A DNA stretch of 7,055 nucleotides from Pseudomonas fluorescens (GCA_003241595.1 QFOU01000064.1:1-7055), one strand, 5' to 3'; counted from the first letter of the stretch, positions 1 through 5,997 are shown. Program-made: numbers and translations. Notes: generated from the sequence alone by a model not told the origin.

Positions 1-419
1 TGGGGCAGAATGCGACGACGCTTTCTGGTGGGGAAGCGCAGCGCGTGAAGTTGGCGAAGGAACTGACGAAGATCGCGACCGGCCGCACGCTTTATATTCT
101 GGACGAGCCGACGACCGGTTTGCACTTTGCGGATATCGATCAGCTGTTAAAGGTACTCCACCGCCTTGTGGATGCTGGTAATACCATGGTTATTATCGAG
201 CATAATCTGGATGTGATTAAGACCGCCGACTGGCTTGTGGATATCGGGCCTGAGGGTGGGAGTGGTGGCGGGCAACTGATCGCCGAGGGTACGCCGGAGG
301 AAGTGGCAAAGGTTGCTGCCAGCCATACGGGGCAGTATTTGATCCCGCTTTTGAAGGCCAAGCCGGTAGTGCAAGCGAAGGCTGCAAAGGCGCCCAAGAA
401 AAGCTCGAAAGCCGCTTAA
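1..419 (+). CDS. uvrA: UvrABC excinuclease subunit A, C-terminal part (5' end outside window)
   Basis: UvrA is the ATP-dependent damage-recognition subunit of nucleotide excision repair. It acts as a dimer that loads UvrB at lesions. The reading frame starts at base 3 and is open from the window edge, so only the last 138 residues of a protein that is usually about 940-960 residues are present. What remains is the end of the second ABC ATPase: the signature motif LSGGEAQRVKLAKEL (bases about 21-65), the Walker B/D-loop stretch LYILDEPTTGLH, and the H-loop IIEHNLDVIKTADW, followed by the typical DIGPEGG and EGTPEEV segments. The tail after YLIPLL is rich in Ala and Lys (ending KAPKKSSKAA), a low-complexity extension of a kind common in alphaproteobacterial UvrA. 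The GTG at 45 is an internal codon, not a start. The gene ends before two hairpins and is probably the last in its transcript. Confidence 0.97.
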   Translation, partial: GQNATTLSGGEAQRVKLAKELTKIATGRTLYILDEPTTGLHFADIDQLLKVLHRLVDAGNTMVIIEHNLDVIKTADWLVDIGPEGGSGGGQLIAEGTPEEVAKVAASHTGQYLIPLLKAKPVVQAKAAKAPKKSSKAA

Positions 420-433
420 GAGTATGATGTCCT

Positions 434-467
434 TCCGGTGGCAGCCTCTTCACGAGTTGCTACCGGA
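434..467 (+). terminator. Hairpin without T-tract just after uvrA
   Basis: A 12-bp stem (434-445 with 456-467, two G-U pairs) encloses a 10-base loop, starting 15 bases after the uvrA stop. The arms are tccggtggcagc and gttgctaccgga. No T-run follows, so it may stabilise the mRNA 3' end or slow polymerase rather than terminate on its own. The stronger terminator at 490-530 follows it. Confidence 0.4.
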
Positions 468-480
468 CGTTCAAACCTGA

Positions 481-509
481 GTGACAAATGGGGTGGATAG
501 GTTTATGAC
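481..509 (+). promoter_or_regulatory. Candidate sigma70-type promoter for the 549-911 gene, nested in the terminator
   Basis: GTGACA (481-486, 5 of 6 to TTGACA) and TATGAC (504-509, 4 of 6 to TATAAT) are separated by exactly 17 bases. Initiation about 7 bases downstream, near 516, would fall inside the right arm of the 490-530 hairpin. A new transcript would therefore lack the left arm and escape termination, while read-through from uvrA would still be stopped. The elements are visible, but their activity is inference. Confidence 0.4.
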
Positions 510-530
510 CTGTCCACTCCTTTCTTTTTT
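490..530 (+). terminator. Rho-independent terminator of the uvrA transcript
   Basis: A 13-bp stem (490-502 with 508-520, two G-U pairs) has a 5-base loop and is followed directly by the T-tract tttctttttt at 521-530. The opposite strand has no T-run after the stem, so it acts only in the plus direction. It ends 18 bases before the start codon of the next gene. Confidence 0.85.
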
Positions 531-537
531 ACCTGCA

Positions 538-543
538 TGAGGT
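538..543 (+). promoter_or_regulatory. Ribosome binding site that selects the ATG at 549
   Basis: TGAGGT at 538-543 contains GAGG, with 6 bases (543-548) between GAGG and the ATG at 549. The in-frame ATG at 537 overlaps this element and is preceded only by the T-tract and acctgc, with no purine-rich site. The ATG at 549 is therefore the better start. Confidence 0.6.
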
Positions 544-548
544 TGGTT

Positions 549-911
549 ATGCCGAACTCTTTCTTCTTTGCTGCTTTGACAGAACACCCTGATTACCGCG
601 CGCATTGCGAGGGCCTTGTGGCCAACCGTTTGTGCCTTATTGAGCGGATTGAACATTGCGACCTGCGCGACCCCATAGCCGTGGCATTGATGTTGCGTTT
701 TATACAAACGGAAAGCGGCGTTGCACCTGTCGACCTGCTGGCACAGGTGCCCAGAGCCCAATACGGCCATTTGCTGGATTGGAGTTATGGCCGCAACTTG
801 CCCTCATTTGAGGAGCTGGCGCATTTACGGCGCTGGTTGGTAACCCGATATACGAACGAGATCGAGGCGGTATCTGCCGCCCTCTCTTCCCGACAAAAGA
901 AAGCCCTGTGA
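549..911 (+). CDS. Unrecognised 120-residue protein
   Basis: I do not recognise this family. The predicted protein begins MPNSFFFAALTEHPDY and is a soluble-looking, probably mostly helical polypeptide with no signal peptide or clear membrane segment. It is rich in Leu, Arg and Glu, with an even mix of charges, two Cys (residues 20 and 37) and three Trp or Tyr-Trp positions in the middle and C-terminal part (LLDWSYGRNLPSFEEL, then LRRWLVTRY). No catalytic motif, metal-binding cluster or DNA-binding helix-turn-helix can be claimed. The start at 549 is supported by a GAGG site; an in-frame ATG at 537 would add four residues. The gene lies immediately after the uvrA terminator, probably has its own promoter, and its last codons form the left arm of its own terminator. 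It is convergent with wecC. No evidence links it to DNA repair beyond position. The tight fit between two terminators and the ribosome binding site argue that it is real. Confidence 0.7.
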   Translation: MPNSFFFAALTEHPDYRAHCEGLVANRLCLIERIEHCDLRDPIAVALMLRFIQTESGVAPVDLLAQVPRAQYGHLLDWSYGRNLPSFEELAHLRRWLVTRYTNEIEAVSAALSSRQKKAL

Positions 912-929
912 TGGGGCTTTCTCTGTTTT
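898..929. terminator. Bidirectional terminator between convergent genes
   Basis: A perfect 9-bp stem, agaaagccc (898-906) with gggctttct (914-922), has a 7-base loop that contains the stop codon of the 549-911 gene. On the plus strand it is followed by ctgttttgt. On the minus strand the stem is followed by TTTTGTC, so it can also end the wecC transcript, whose stop codon lies at 949-951. A small palindrome, gtatctgatac (930-940), sits between the two. Confidence 0.75.
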
Positions 930-948
930 GTATCTGATACGTTTTTGC

Positions 949-2169
949 CTATTGGGAGAGCTCGGGACGGGTAAGGTAGATGCCTGCGATGTCGAGGATG
1001 TGTTTGCCCTTGAGAGCGCCTTGCGGGAGGGATTGGAACGCCTTGTGGCCGGTCAGCGTGACCACGATGTCGGATTGGGTCACGGCGTCCTCCAAGGCAT
1101 GAAGGGGTTGTTGCCAGCTTGTGAGGTGAGGCTCGACCACGCGCAGTTCGTAACCCTGTTTGATCAGTTCGTTCACCACCGTGATCGAGGGACTTTCGCG
1201 GAGGTCATCGACATCCGGCTTATATGCGAGACCGAGGCAGGCTACCACAGGTTTGCGACCGATGTTCTCGCTCACCTTCCGAATCTGTTCGGTTACCCAG
1301 AACGGCTTAATGTCGTTCACGGAACGCGTGGCTTGCATGAGTGGTGTGAGTTCGGGAGCGGAATTGATGATGAACCAGGGATCGACTGCGAGGCAGTGGC
1401 CGCCAACTCCGGCGCCCGGCCTGAGGATGTTGACCCGCGGATGGTGGTTGGCCAGTTTGATGATACGCCAAACATCGAGGCCGAGGCGTTCGCAGACCAT
1501 GCTCAGCTCATTTGCGAAGGCGATTTGAACATCGCGGCTGGCATTTTCCACCACCTTGACCATTTCGGCCTCTTCGACCGTGGCTTCCAACAACTGGCCC
1601 GTGCAGAAACTGCTGTAAAGTTGCTTAGCACGAGCGGCGGCTTGTGGCGTAACGCCACCGATGAGGCGGTCGTTGCCGACCATTTCTTTAAGAGTAGTGC
1701 CCGGAATGGCACGTTCCGGGCTGAAGACGTAGTCGATCTTATCGGTGAGATCGGGGCGCAGCGACTCGATCACACCCTTTACGCATTTGCGCGTGGCGCC
1801 CATAGGCGAAGTGCTTTCCAGCATGACCAGTTCTCCGCCATTCAGGACGGGAGCGATGCTGGCGGCGGCGGCTTCGACAAACGACATGTCGGCCTCGTGC
1901 GTGGTGTGGTCTACCGGAGTGGGAAGGCTGAGGATGAAAATCTCGGCGGGCACGGGTTTGGTTACCGCAACAAGGTTACCGGACTGGTGGGCTTGAGCGA
2001 CAAGCTCCGGCATACCTGGCTCGGCAAACGGACATTGGCCGTTGTTCACGGAAGTGACGACATGCGGATTGATATCCACGCCCGTGACCTTATGGCCGGA
2101 AGTTGCGAGAATCGCCGCCATTGGCAGGCCCATATAGCCAAGACCGATAACGCTGACATGCGATGCCAT
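949..2169 (-). CDS. wecC: UDP-N-acetyl-D-mannosamine dehydrogenase
   Basis: This enzyme oxidises UDP-ManNAc to UDP-ManNAcA with two NAD+, supplying a uronic sugar for surface polysaccharides (enterobacterial common antigen, capsule or O-antigen in various species). The protein is 406 residues, near the family norm of about 420. In order it shows the N-terminal Rossmann fold with GLGYMG (9-14), VDIN at 31-34, LESTSPMGAT (117-126), the central helix segment with K205, N209 and R212 (EMVKVVENASRDV), then NHHPRVNILRPGAGVGGHC with the catalytic Cys at 259 followed by LAVDPWF, and the C-terminal nucleotide-sugar-binding domain with KPDVDDLRESPS (318-328). The stretch from the central helix through DPWFI matches E. 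coli WecC more closely than UDP-glucose dehydrogenase (Ugd). The start ATG has AAGGGGAA about 6 bases upstream on its strand. It lies 52 bp downstream of comEC and may be cotranscribed with it; a TAAAAT box (complement of 2199-2204) in the gap is a weak promoter candidate. wecB, which makes its substrate, is not in the window. Confidence 0.9.
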   Translation of the reverse strand: MASHVSVIGLGYMGLPMAAILATSGHKVTGVDINPHVVTSVNNGQCPFAEPGMPELVAQAHQSGNLVAVTKPVPAEIFILSLPTPVDHTTHEADMSFVEAAAASIAPVLNGGELVMLESTSPMGATRKCVKGVIESLRPDLTDKIDYVFSPERAIPGTTLKEMVGNDRLIGGVTPQAAARAKQLYSSFCTGQLLEATVEEAEMVKVVENASRDVQIAFANELSMVCERLGLDVWRIIKLANHHPRVNILRPGAGVGGHCLAVDPWFIINSAPELTPLMQATRSVNDIKPFWVTEQIRKVSENIGRKPVVACLGLAYKPDVDDLRESPSITVVNELIKQGYELRVVEPHLTSWQQPLHALEDAVTQSDIVVTLTGHKAFQSLPQGALKGKHILDIAGIYLTRPELSQ

Positions 2170-2221
2170 ATAAGATTCCCCTTCCCTCTGATCGTTTTAT
2201 TTTATGCCGTTTACGGGGCGA

Positions 2222-4117
2222 TTACCAGCAGGCTTCGGTGGTTTTCTGCCATGGACGCACACAGGAAATCGGCTGGACAAGCCATTTTCCGGCACGACGT
2301 TCGGCCCACGCGAAGTGCTCATGCTCTGTGACGGGCATAAAGGATTCATCGACCGTTTTAGGAATATCCGGCGAGAGACCGGTGAGTTCGACATTCGCGT
2401 ATCTGGCGGTTTTAGTGAGGTTATCGAGACTATCGGCCCAGAGCGGGGTGAAGACTTCGCCTCGTGTGCGGTAGAGGCCGATGGCGCCACCATCCCAAAT
2501 CAGAACATCCGGCTTAGGGGTGAGCATGGCGATGGCGACGGGAATCAGCGTAAGACCCACAAGGCTGGCAACCATGGTCTTCCATTTTTGCGTATAGGCG
2601 GCGGAGAGTGTGAGCAATGCAAATGGTGCGACCAGCATCCAGAGATATTTAGGGATTGAGACATAGCTGTAGGGTTGCTTTTCCAGCAGGTAGGCCCAGT
2701 TGTTGGCGATTTCCACCGTGGCTGTCATCAGGCGGAGTGGGATATCCTGAAAGCCCAAGGGCCAGACCGCAAGGGCCAGCATACCAAGGTAAGTGGCTAC
2801 CGCCATGACCGGCACGGCAATGATATTGGCGAACATGCTGATGGCTGAGAATTGCCCGAAATATCCGACCAGAACGGGTGCAGTCGCGGCACCTGCCACA
2901 ATGGTGGCGAGCACGAGACCACGCAGCCATGAGGTGAGTTTGCCGCCCTTCCAGACGGGTTCTTCGGATATTGCCAGCAGCAATAGGGCCAAAACCGCCG
3001 TAATGCTGAGAAGAAAGCCCGCGCGCGTGACCATAAGCGGGTTGACGAGCATGATGACAATCACCGCCGCGCACCAGCCGCGAACCGCATTCGACATACG
3101 CCCGAAGATAATGGCCCCCAACACGATGGCCGACATGAGGCTTGCGCGCACAAGGCTGATAGCGGCACCTGCCAGGAAGGTATAGAACAGTGTGACGCTC
3201 AACGACATGACCGCGGCCCAGATACGAACGTTGGTATGAAGAGCCAAGTTAGGGATGCGGGCGAGCAGTGCGGCGAATATCCAGAATAAGCCCAAGGCCA
3301 CGATGGTAAGTTGCATTCCGCTAATGGCCAGCAGGTGGGACAACCCCGTTTTGATATAGGCCTCCCGCAGTTTGGGAGGTACGGCGGATTCGTCTCCGGT
3401 CAGCAGTGCGGTAACGGCGCCTTGTGCCATAGAAGCAGTTTGCGTGTTGATGGTTGTGCGCAGATCTTCCACCCACTGCAGAACCGCATATTGCAGGGGT
3501 TTGGGTGGAGCCGGGTGGTAGGTGGACTCGACACCACCCATTGAATAGCCCGTGATGCGGGTATCGTTGAAGTATTTCCAGAGGCGGCTATCGCGCTGGC
3601 CGTTATACTTGGGTGGTTCGGGCGGCAAGAGCGCTGCCGAAATGGCGACCCCCTGCCCTACGGCCAGATCTTCTATCTGACTTTTGAAAACACCGATGCT
3701 CGCGGTTTTAATGTGATTGGGGCCAAGGCCGTAGAGTTCGACATTGTTCATCAGCACCGTGACACGGTTGGGTTTGGTGGGATTTTCGGCGAGCTCGGTG
3801 ACTGTACCCACAACCCAGTGCGGTTTGGAGGATGCCGCGAAATTAACGTGCTGCACGCGCCCGGTTTGCCATGTGGCAAGACTGAACGTAAGGCCGAACA
3901 TCACAGTGAATATCGCAATCGCTTTGGTAGTGATGTTGAATGCGAAGGCTGAGAAGATAAGAGCTATTCCCAGTACCAGCAGGCCGGTGATAACAGGTGG
4001 GTTGAACGGCAAAAGAAAGAAAGCACCCGCACCGAACAGACCACCGAAGGCCGCCATCAGCGCCATGATGTGGGGTACAAGCGCGCGTTTCAGATGCTCG
4101 GCAGGCGTGGGTTGCAT
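2222..4117 (-). CDS. comEC: ComEC/Rec2 family DNA-uptake channel protein, without metallo-beta-lactamase domain
   Basis: ComEC forms the inner-membrane channel that imports single-stranded DNA during natural transformation. This 631-residue protein has three hydrophobic segments near the N-terminus (about 14-81), a soluble OB-fold-like region of the DUF4131 type (about 95-200), and the polytopic Competence domain (about 230-510). Hallmarks are ALLTGDESAVPPKLREAY (237-254), GLSHLLAISGMQL (258-270), the AISLVRASLM helix (319-328) and NIIAVPVMAV (431-440). After the last membrane segment (about 513-531) only some 95 residues remain, beginning PDVLIWDGGAIGLYR. No HxHxDH zinc motif is visible, so the metallo-beta-lactamase domain found in Bacillus-type ComEC is absent or degenerate. 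Reduced C-termini are, to my knowledge, usual in alphaproteobacterial homologues. No Shine-Dalgarno sequence precedes the ATG at 4117, and a promoter-like element ends 6 bases upstream; a downstream start at Met18 or Met21 is possible. Whether the cell is competent cannot be judged from this gene alone. Confidence 0.9.
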   Translation of the reverse strand: MQPTPAEHLKRALVPHIMALMAAFGGLFGAGAFFLLPFNPPVITGLLVLGIALIFSAFAFNITTKAIAIFTVMFGLTFSLATWQTGRVQHVNFAASSKPHWVVGTVTELAENPTKPNRVTVLMNNVELYGLGPNHIKTASIGVFKSQIEDLAVGQGVAISAALLPPEPPKYNGQRDSRLWKYFNDTRITGYSMGGVESTYHPAPPKPLQYAVLQWVEDLRTTINTQTASMAQGAVTALLTGDESAVPPKLREAYIKTGLSHLLAISGMQLTIVALGLFWIFAALLARIPNLALHTNVRIWAAVMSLSVTLFYTFLAGAAISLVRASLMSAIVLGAIIFGRMSNAVRGWCAAVIVIMLVNPLMVTRAGFLLSITAVLALLLLAISEEPVWKGGKLTSWLRGLVLATIVAGAATAPVLVGYFGQFSAISMFANIIAVPVMAVATYLGMLALAVWPLGFQDIPLRLMTATVEIANNWAYLLEKQPYSYVSIPKYLWMLVAPFALLTLSAAYTQKWKTMVASLVGLTLIPVAIAMLTPKPDVLIWDGGAIGLYRTRGEVFTPLWADSLDNLTKTARYANVELTGLSPDIPKTVDESFMPVTEHEHFAWAERRAGKWLVQPISCVRPWQKTTEACW

Positions 4118-4123
4118 GGCTGG

Positions 4124-4152
4124 AGCATAGCTGCGCCTGTGTATGATGTCAG
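4124..4152 (-). promoter_or_regulatory. Candidate promoter for comEC, placed for a leaderless transcript
   Basis: Read on the minus strand, CTGACA (4152-4147, 5 of 6 to TTGACA), a 17-base spacer and TATGCT (4129-4124, 4 of 6 to TATAAT) stand directly before the comEC ATG. Only 6 bases, ccagcc, separate the -10 box from the start codon, so transcription would begin at or next to the A of ATG. The absence of a Shine-Dalgarno site fits this. The boxes are visible; function is inference. Confidence 0.4.
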
Positions 4153-4264
4153 TGTGTTGTGATGGGATTTTGGTCGGGATTTGTGCGGCTATGCATAAAA
4201 ACCCAAGGTCTTCCCATATCGGGCGGCTGAAGCATCTTGTTTTTTTCCCTCCTTTTATTGTGCG

Positions 4265-4270
4265 TAGGAG
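4265..4270 (+). promoter_or_regulatory. Shine-Dalgarno site selecting the ATG at 4279
   Basis: TAGGAG at 4265-4270 stands 8 bases before the ATG at 4279, a near-ideal site and spacing. The in-frame TTG at 4237 has no purine-rich site before it, so the 14 extra hydrophobic residues it would add (MFFSLLLLCVGAFV) are probably untranslated. Confidence 0.75.
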
Positions 4271-4278
4271 CTTTTGTG

Positions 4279-5136
4279 ATGCGTAAATTCAAGTTCACTC
4301 TCAAGCATGCCTTCTCTAAATCTGCCCGTCAGAACGACGGAATCATCTCGGTTCGGCCGCGTCGGTTTGTGACCGTTTTGAGCAATATCCTCACCCTTGC
4401 GATTATGTTGGGTGCTGTTATTCCTCAATCGGTTGACGCCTATCAGGCTCATACCCAGAACATTGCCGAGCTGGCTGCCGCCGAGGCTGAAGCCGAAGCG
4501 CGGATGAATGAAATCATCCGCAGTAAGGAAGAAGCCGCCCGCATGAAAGAATTCAATGCCATGCGCATTGCCCTTTACTGCGAGGCCAAGGCCAACAGCG
4601 CGGTGACCCGACAGGATATGGCAGCTATTGCGGCCAATATTCTGACTCGAGTGGCTTCGGATGAATATCCGGATACCATTTTCGAGGTGGTTTATGAAAA
4701 GCGTGTGAAGAAGACTGCAGCGGGGCCTCTTAAGGTTGCGATGTACTCTTTCATCAACGCGCCGTGCGCCCGCAAACATCCGAGCGACAGTGACATGCAC
4801 TGGACCTTGGCTGGACGGGAAACACATAAGGCCATGGTAGCCTATGAGGCTGGTCGACTTAAGACCGACTCCATGAACTATCATGCACCCTATGTGAACC
4901 CGAGCTGGGTAAAGCGCGGACTGCAGAACTGCGAACTGGAAGCGTTGGGCAAGCGGGGGTTCCACCTCCATTATGCCAAGCTCTCTCCGAGCAAGCAGGC
5001 GGAATGCCTTGCCGAACGTATTGAAGCTGAAAAAGCCAGTGCGAGCGACAAGCCTGTAGTATTGCCTAAGGTTGTGCCTGTACCGGCGGCGCGTCCGACC
5101 AAAGATGAAGTGGCGGCTTTGATCAAGACATCTTGA
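4279..5136 (+). CDS. SleB-like cell-wall hydrolase (Hydrolase_2 family), membrane-anchored or exported
   Basis: Proteins of this family cleave peptidoglycan glycan strands; the founder, Bacillus SleB, is a germination-specific lytic transglycosylase, and proteobacterial members are assigned to wall remodelling. The 285-residue product has a basic N-terminus (about 1-29), a hydrophobic segment (about 30-50, FVTVLSNILTLAIMLGAVI) ending in SVDA that could be a signal peptide or anchor, an Ala/Glu-rich coiled-coil-like stretch (about 60-95), and the catalytic domain (about 96-232). Within it, ALYCEAKANS carries the expected catalytic Glu (residue 102, equivalent to the EAR motif). MAAIAANILTRV, YPDTIFEVVYE, YHAPYVNPSW (201-210) and GFHLHYAK follow in the family order. 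The region between the two halves has MYSFINAPCARKHPS in place of the usual CQFSW-type segment. A Pro/Val/Ala-rich tail closes the protein. It is a single gene, divergent from comEC and convergent with the cca-like gene. Its natural substrate is unknown; it need not be involved in sporulation. Confidence 0.85.
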   Translation: MRKFKFTLKHAFSKSARQNDGIISVRPRRFVTVLSNILTLAIMLGAVIPQSVDAYQAHTQNIAELAAAEAEAEARMNEIIRSKEEAARMKEFNAMRIALYCEAKANSAVTRQDMAAIAANILTRVASDEYPDTIFEVVYEKRVKKTAAGPLKVAMYSFINAPCARKHPSDSDMHWTLAGRETHKAMVAYEAGRLKTDSMNYHAPYVNPSWVKRGLQNCELEALGKRGFHLHYAKLSPSKQAECLAERIEAEKASASDKPVVLPKVVPVPAARPTKDEVAALIKTS

Positions 5137-5154
5137 TCGGGGTTGTTGATACGC

Positions 5155-5173
5155 GAGCGCCATGATGGCGTTT
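5155..5173. repeat. First of two tandem hairpins after the hydrolase gene
   Basis: The core cgccat/atggcg (5158-5163 with 5165-5170) can be extended to 9 pairs using G-U pairs out to 5155-5173. It is followed by taagaaaa rather than a T-run, so it is a weak terminator at best. Its centre, ccatgatgg, resembles that of the next hairpin. Confidence 0.5.
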
Positions 5174-5176
5174 AAG

Positions 5177-5212
5177 AAAAGTCCCCTGCATGATGCAGGG
5201 GCTTTCTTCTTT
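5177..5212. terminator. Bidirectional terminator between convergent hydrolase and cca-like genes
   Basis: Stem cccctgc (5183-5189) pairs with gcagggg (5195-5201) around atgat. It is extended past a one-base bulge by aaag/cttt and followed on the plus strand by ctttcttcttt. On the minus strand the same stem is followed by ACTTTTCTT, so it also serves the cca-like gene that stops at 5256. Confidence 0.75.
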
Positions 5213-5255
5213 GCTTCGATGTGAATCCGACAAACCTTATACAAATCCTGTCTTA

Positions 5256-5948
5256 TTAGACCGCCATATCTTCGTAGAGATCATGCCGCTGGAGTTCGGC
5301 AACGACGGCGACGCCTTGAGGAGACTCTTGCAGTTTTTGCCACTCGGTTTGGCGGCGGGAGCGGCTGACCGAGATAAGGCCAGGCAGCGCGTTACGAAAT
5401 ACCTCGATAAGATCGGCATTCACTCCGCCGAGCCCATAGTGGCCGCAGAAGCGCCAGAACCGGTAGAGTCGGAGGGGGTCTTCCGACAGGCGTACCTCGG
5501 GTGCTCCGATAAAGCGGACGATGCCGTTGCGGAGATCGGTGGAACCGTCGAAGGGGTCGTACAGCTCTTCCTGCGGCGAAAGATAGATGGCGTTGATCGT
5601 GAAATCGCGGCGGTGGGCATCGGCCTCCCAGTCGGTAATGAAATTCACCGTGGGATAACGCGAACCCGGCATATAGACATCTTCTCGCAGAGATGTGATC
5701 TCGAAGGATTCTCCATTCAGCAATGCCGTAACCGTGCCCCAGCGTTTGCCGGCATCGGATGTGGGAATAGCGGCGGCGTGAAGGGCTTCCTCGGTTTGAT
5801 CGGGCGTTGCGTTGATGGCGAGGTCGATATCCAGCCCTGTGAGCGGATCCTTGCGCAGCCAGGAACGGACGGCACCACCTACGGCTTTAACCTCGTAAGC
5901 GCTTAGGGCTTCCAGAACTGGGAGTGCGGGGGTGAAGAGTTGGCTCAT
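5256..5948 (-). CDS. tRNA nucleotidyltransferase (CCA-adding) family protein, short form
   Basis: Class II CCA-adding enzymes and poly(A) polymerases add nucleotides to RNA 3' ends using a polymerase beta-type head domain. This 230-residue protein keeps the head and neck: AVGGAVR (22-28), the metal-binding DxD at Asp40 and Asp42 (GLDIDLAIN), GTVTALLNGESFEITSLRED (71-90), RRDFTINAI (113-121, sugar selection), and EDPLR (156-160, the nucleotide-templating motif). It then ends about 25 residues after RRQTEWQKLQESP. Family members usually run to about 370-450 residues, so the body and tail that grip the tRNA are missing. No continuation is visible in other frames before the terminator, so this is not a simple recent frameshift. 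The usual Asp after GGxVR is Ser29. The start at ATG 5948 is preferred: the longer in-frame TTG at 5981 lies inside a hairpin and lacks a ribosome site, though the ATG also lacks a clear one. It could be a working minimal enzyme, an A-adding variant, or a decaying gene. Confidence 0.8.
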   Translation of the reverse strand: MSQLFTPALPVLEALSAYEVKAVGGAVRSWLRKDPLTGLDIDLAINATPDQTEEALHAAAIPTSDAGKRWGTVTALLNGESFEITSLREDVYMPGSRYPTVNFITDWEADAHRRDFTINAIYLSPQEELYDPFDGSTDLRNGIVRFIGAPEVRLSEDPLRLYRFWRFCGHYGLGGVNADLIEVFRNALPGLISVSRSRRQTEWQKLQESPQGVAVVAELQRHDLYEDMAV

Positions 5949-5962
5949 GCGTGTAATTTTCA

Positions 5963-5991
5963 GGCGGAACGATACCGCCAACCTATTGGCG
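5963..5991 (-). repeat. Two mutually exclusive hairpins before the cca-like start
   Basis: cgccaa (5976-5981) pairs perfectly with ttggcg (5986-5991) across a 4-base loop. ggcgg (5963-5967) pairs with ccgcc (5975-5979) across a 7-base loop. The two share bases 5976-5979 and cannot form together. They lie between the prepilin peptidase stop and the ATG at 5948. No T-run follows on the minus strand. A role in translation or processing is possible but unsupported. Confidence 0.35.
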
Positions 5992-5997
5992 TTTCAA

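Larger units (their letters stand above)
4118..4278. promoter_or_regulatory. Divergent intergenic region between comEC and the cell-wall hydrolase gene
   Basis: These 161 bases must hold the promoters of two divergent genes. The comEC-proximal side carries the candidate described at 4124-4152. Toward the hydrolase gene I see only a weak pair on the plus strand (TTGGTC at 4170-4175 and CATAAA at 4194-4199, 18-base spacer), then a T-rich stretch, ttgtttttttccctcc. No clear operator or riboswitch fold was found. Confidence 0.35.

Noticed and set aside
2170..2221. Strong wecC promoter in the comEC-wecC gap
   Set aside because: Only a -10-like TAAAAT was found on the minus strand; at 17-18 bases upstream there is no acceptable -35 box, so no promoter is called.
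928..2331. 467-codon plus-strand frame opposite wecC
   Set aside because: It lies antisense to the clearly conserved wecC, begins with TTG inside a terminator and runs into the comEC 3' end. The translation shows no known fold; it is a by-product of wecC codon use.
4237..4278. Longer start (TTG 4237) for the cell-wall hydrolase
   Set aside because: It lacks a ribosome site, while the ATG at 4279 has TAGGAG at ideal spacing. The extra hydrophobic residues come from the T-rich leader.
4255..5244. 329-codon minus-strand frame opposite the hydrolase gene
   Set aside because: It covers the SleB-like gene and its terminator in antisense and its translation resembles no family, while the plus-strand product has clear family motifs.
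5190..5906. 238-codon plus-strand frame opposite the cca-like gene
   Set aside because: It starts inside the terminator hairpin and is antisense to conserved nucleotidyltransferase motifs.
5949..5981. Longer start (TTG 5981) for the cca-like protein
   Set aside because: The codon lies in the arm of a 6-bp perfect hairpin with no ribosome site. The ATG at 5948 begins a typical N-terminus.
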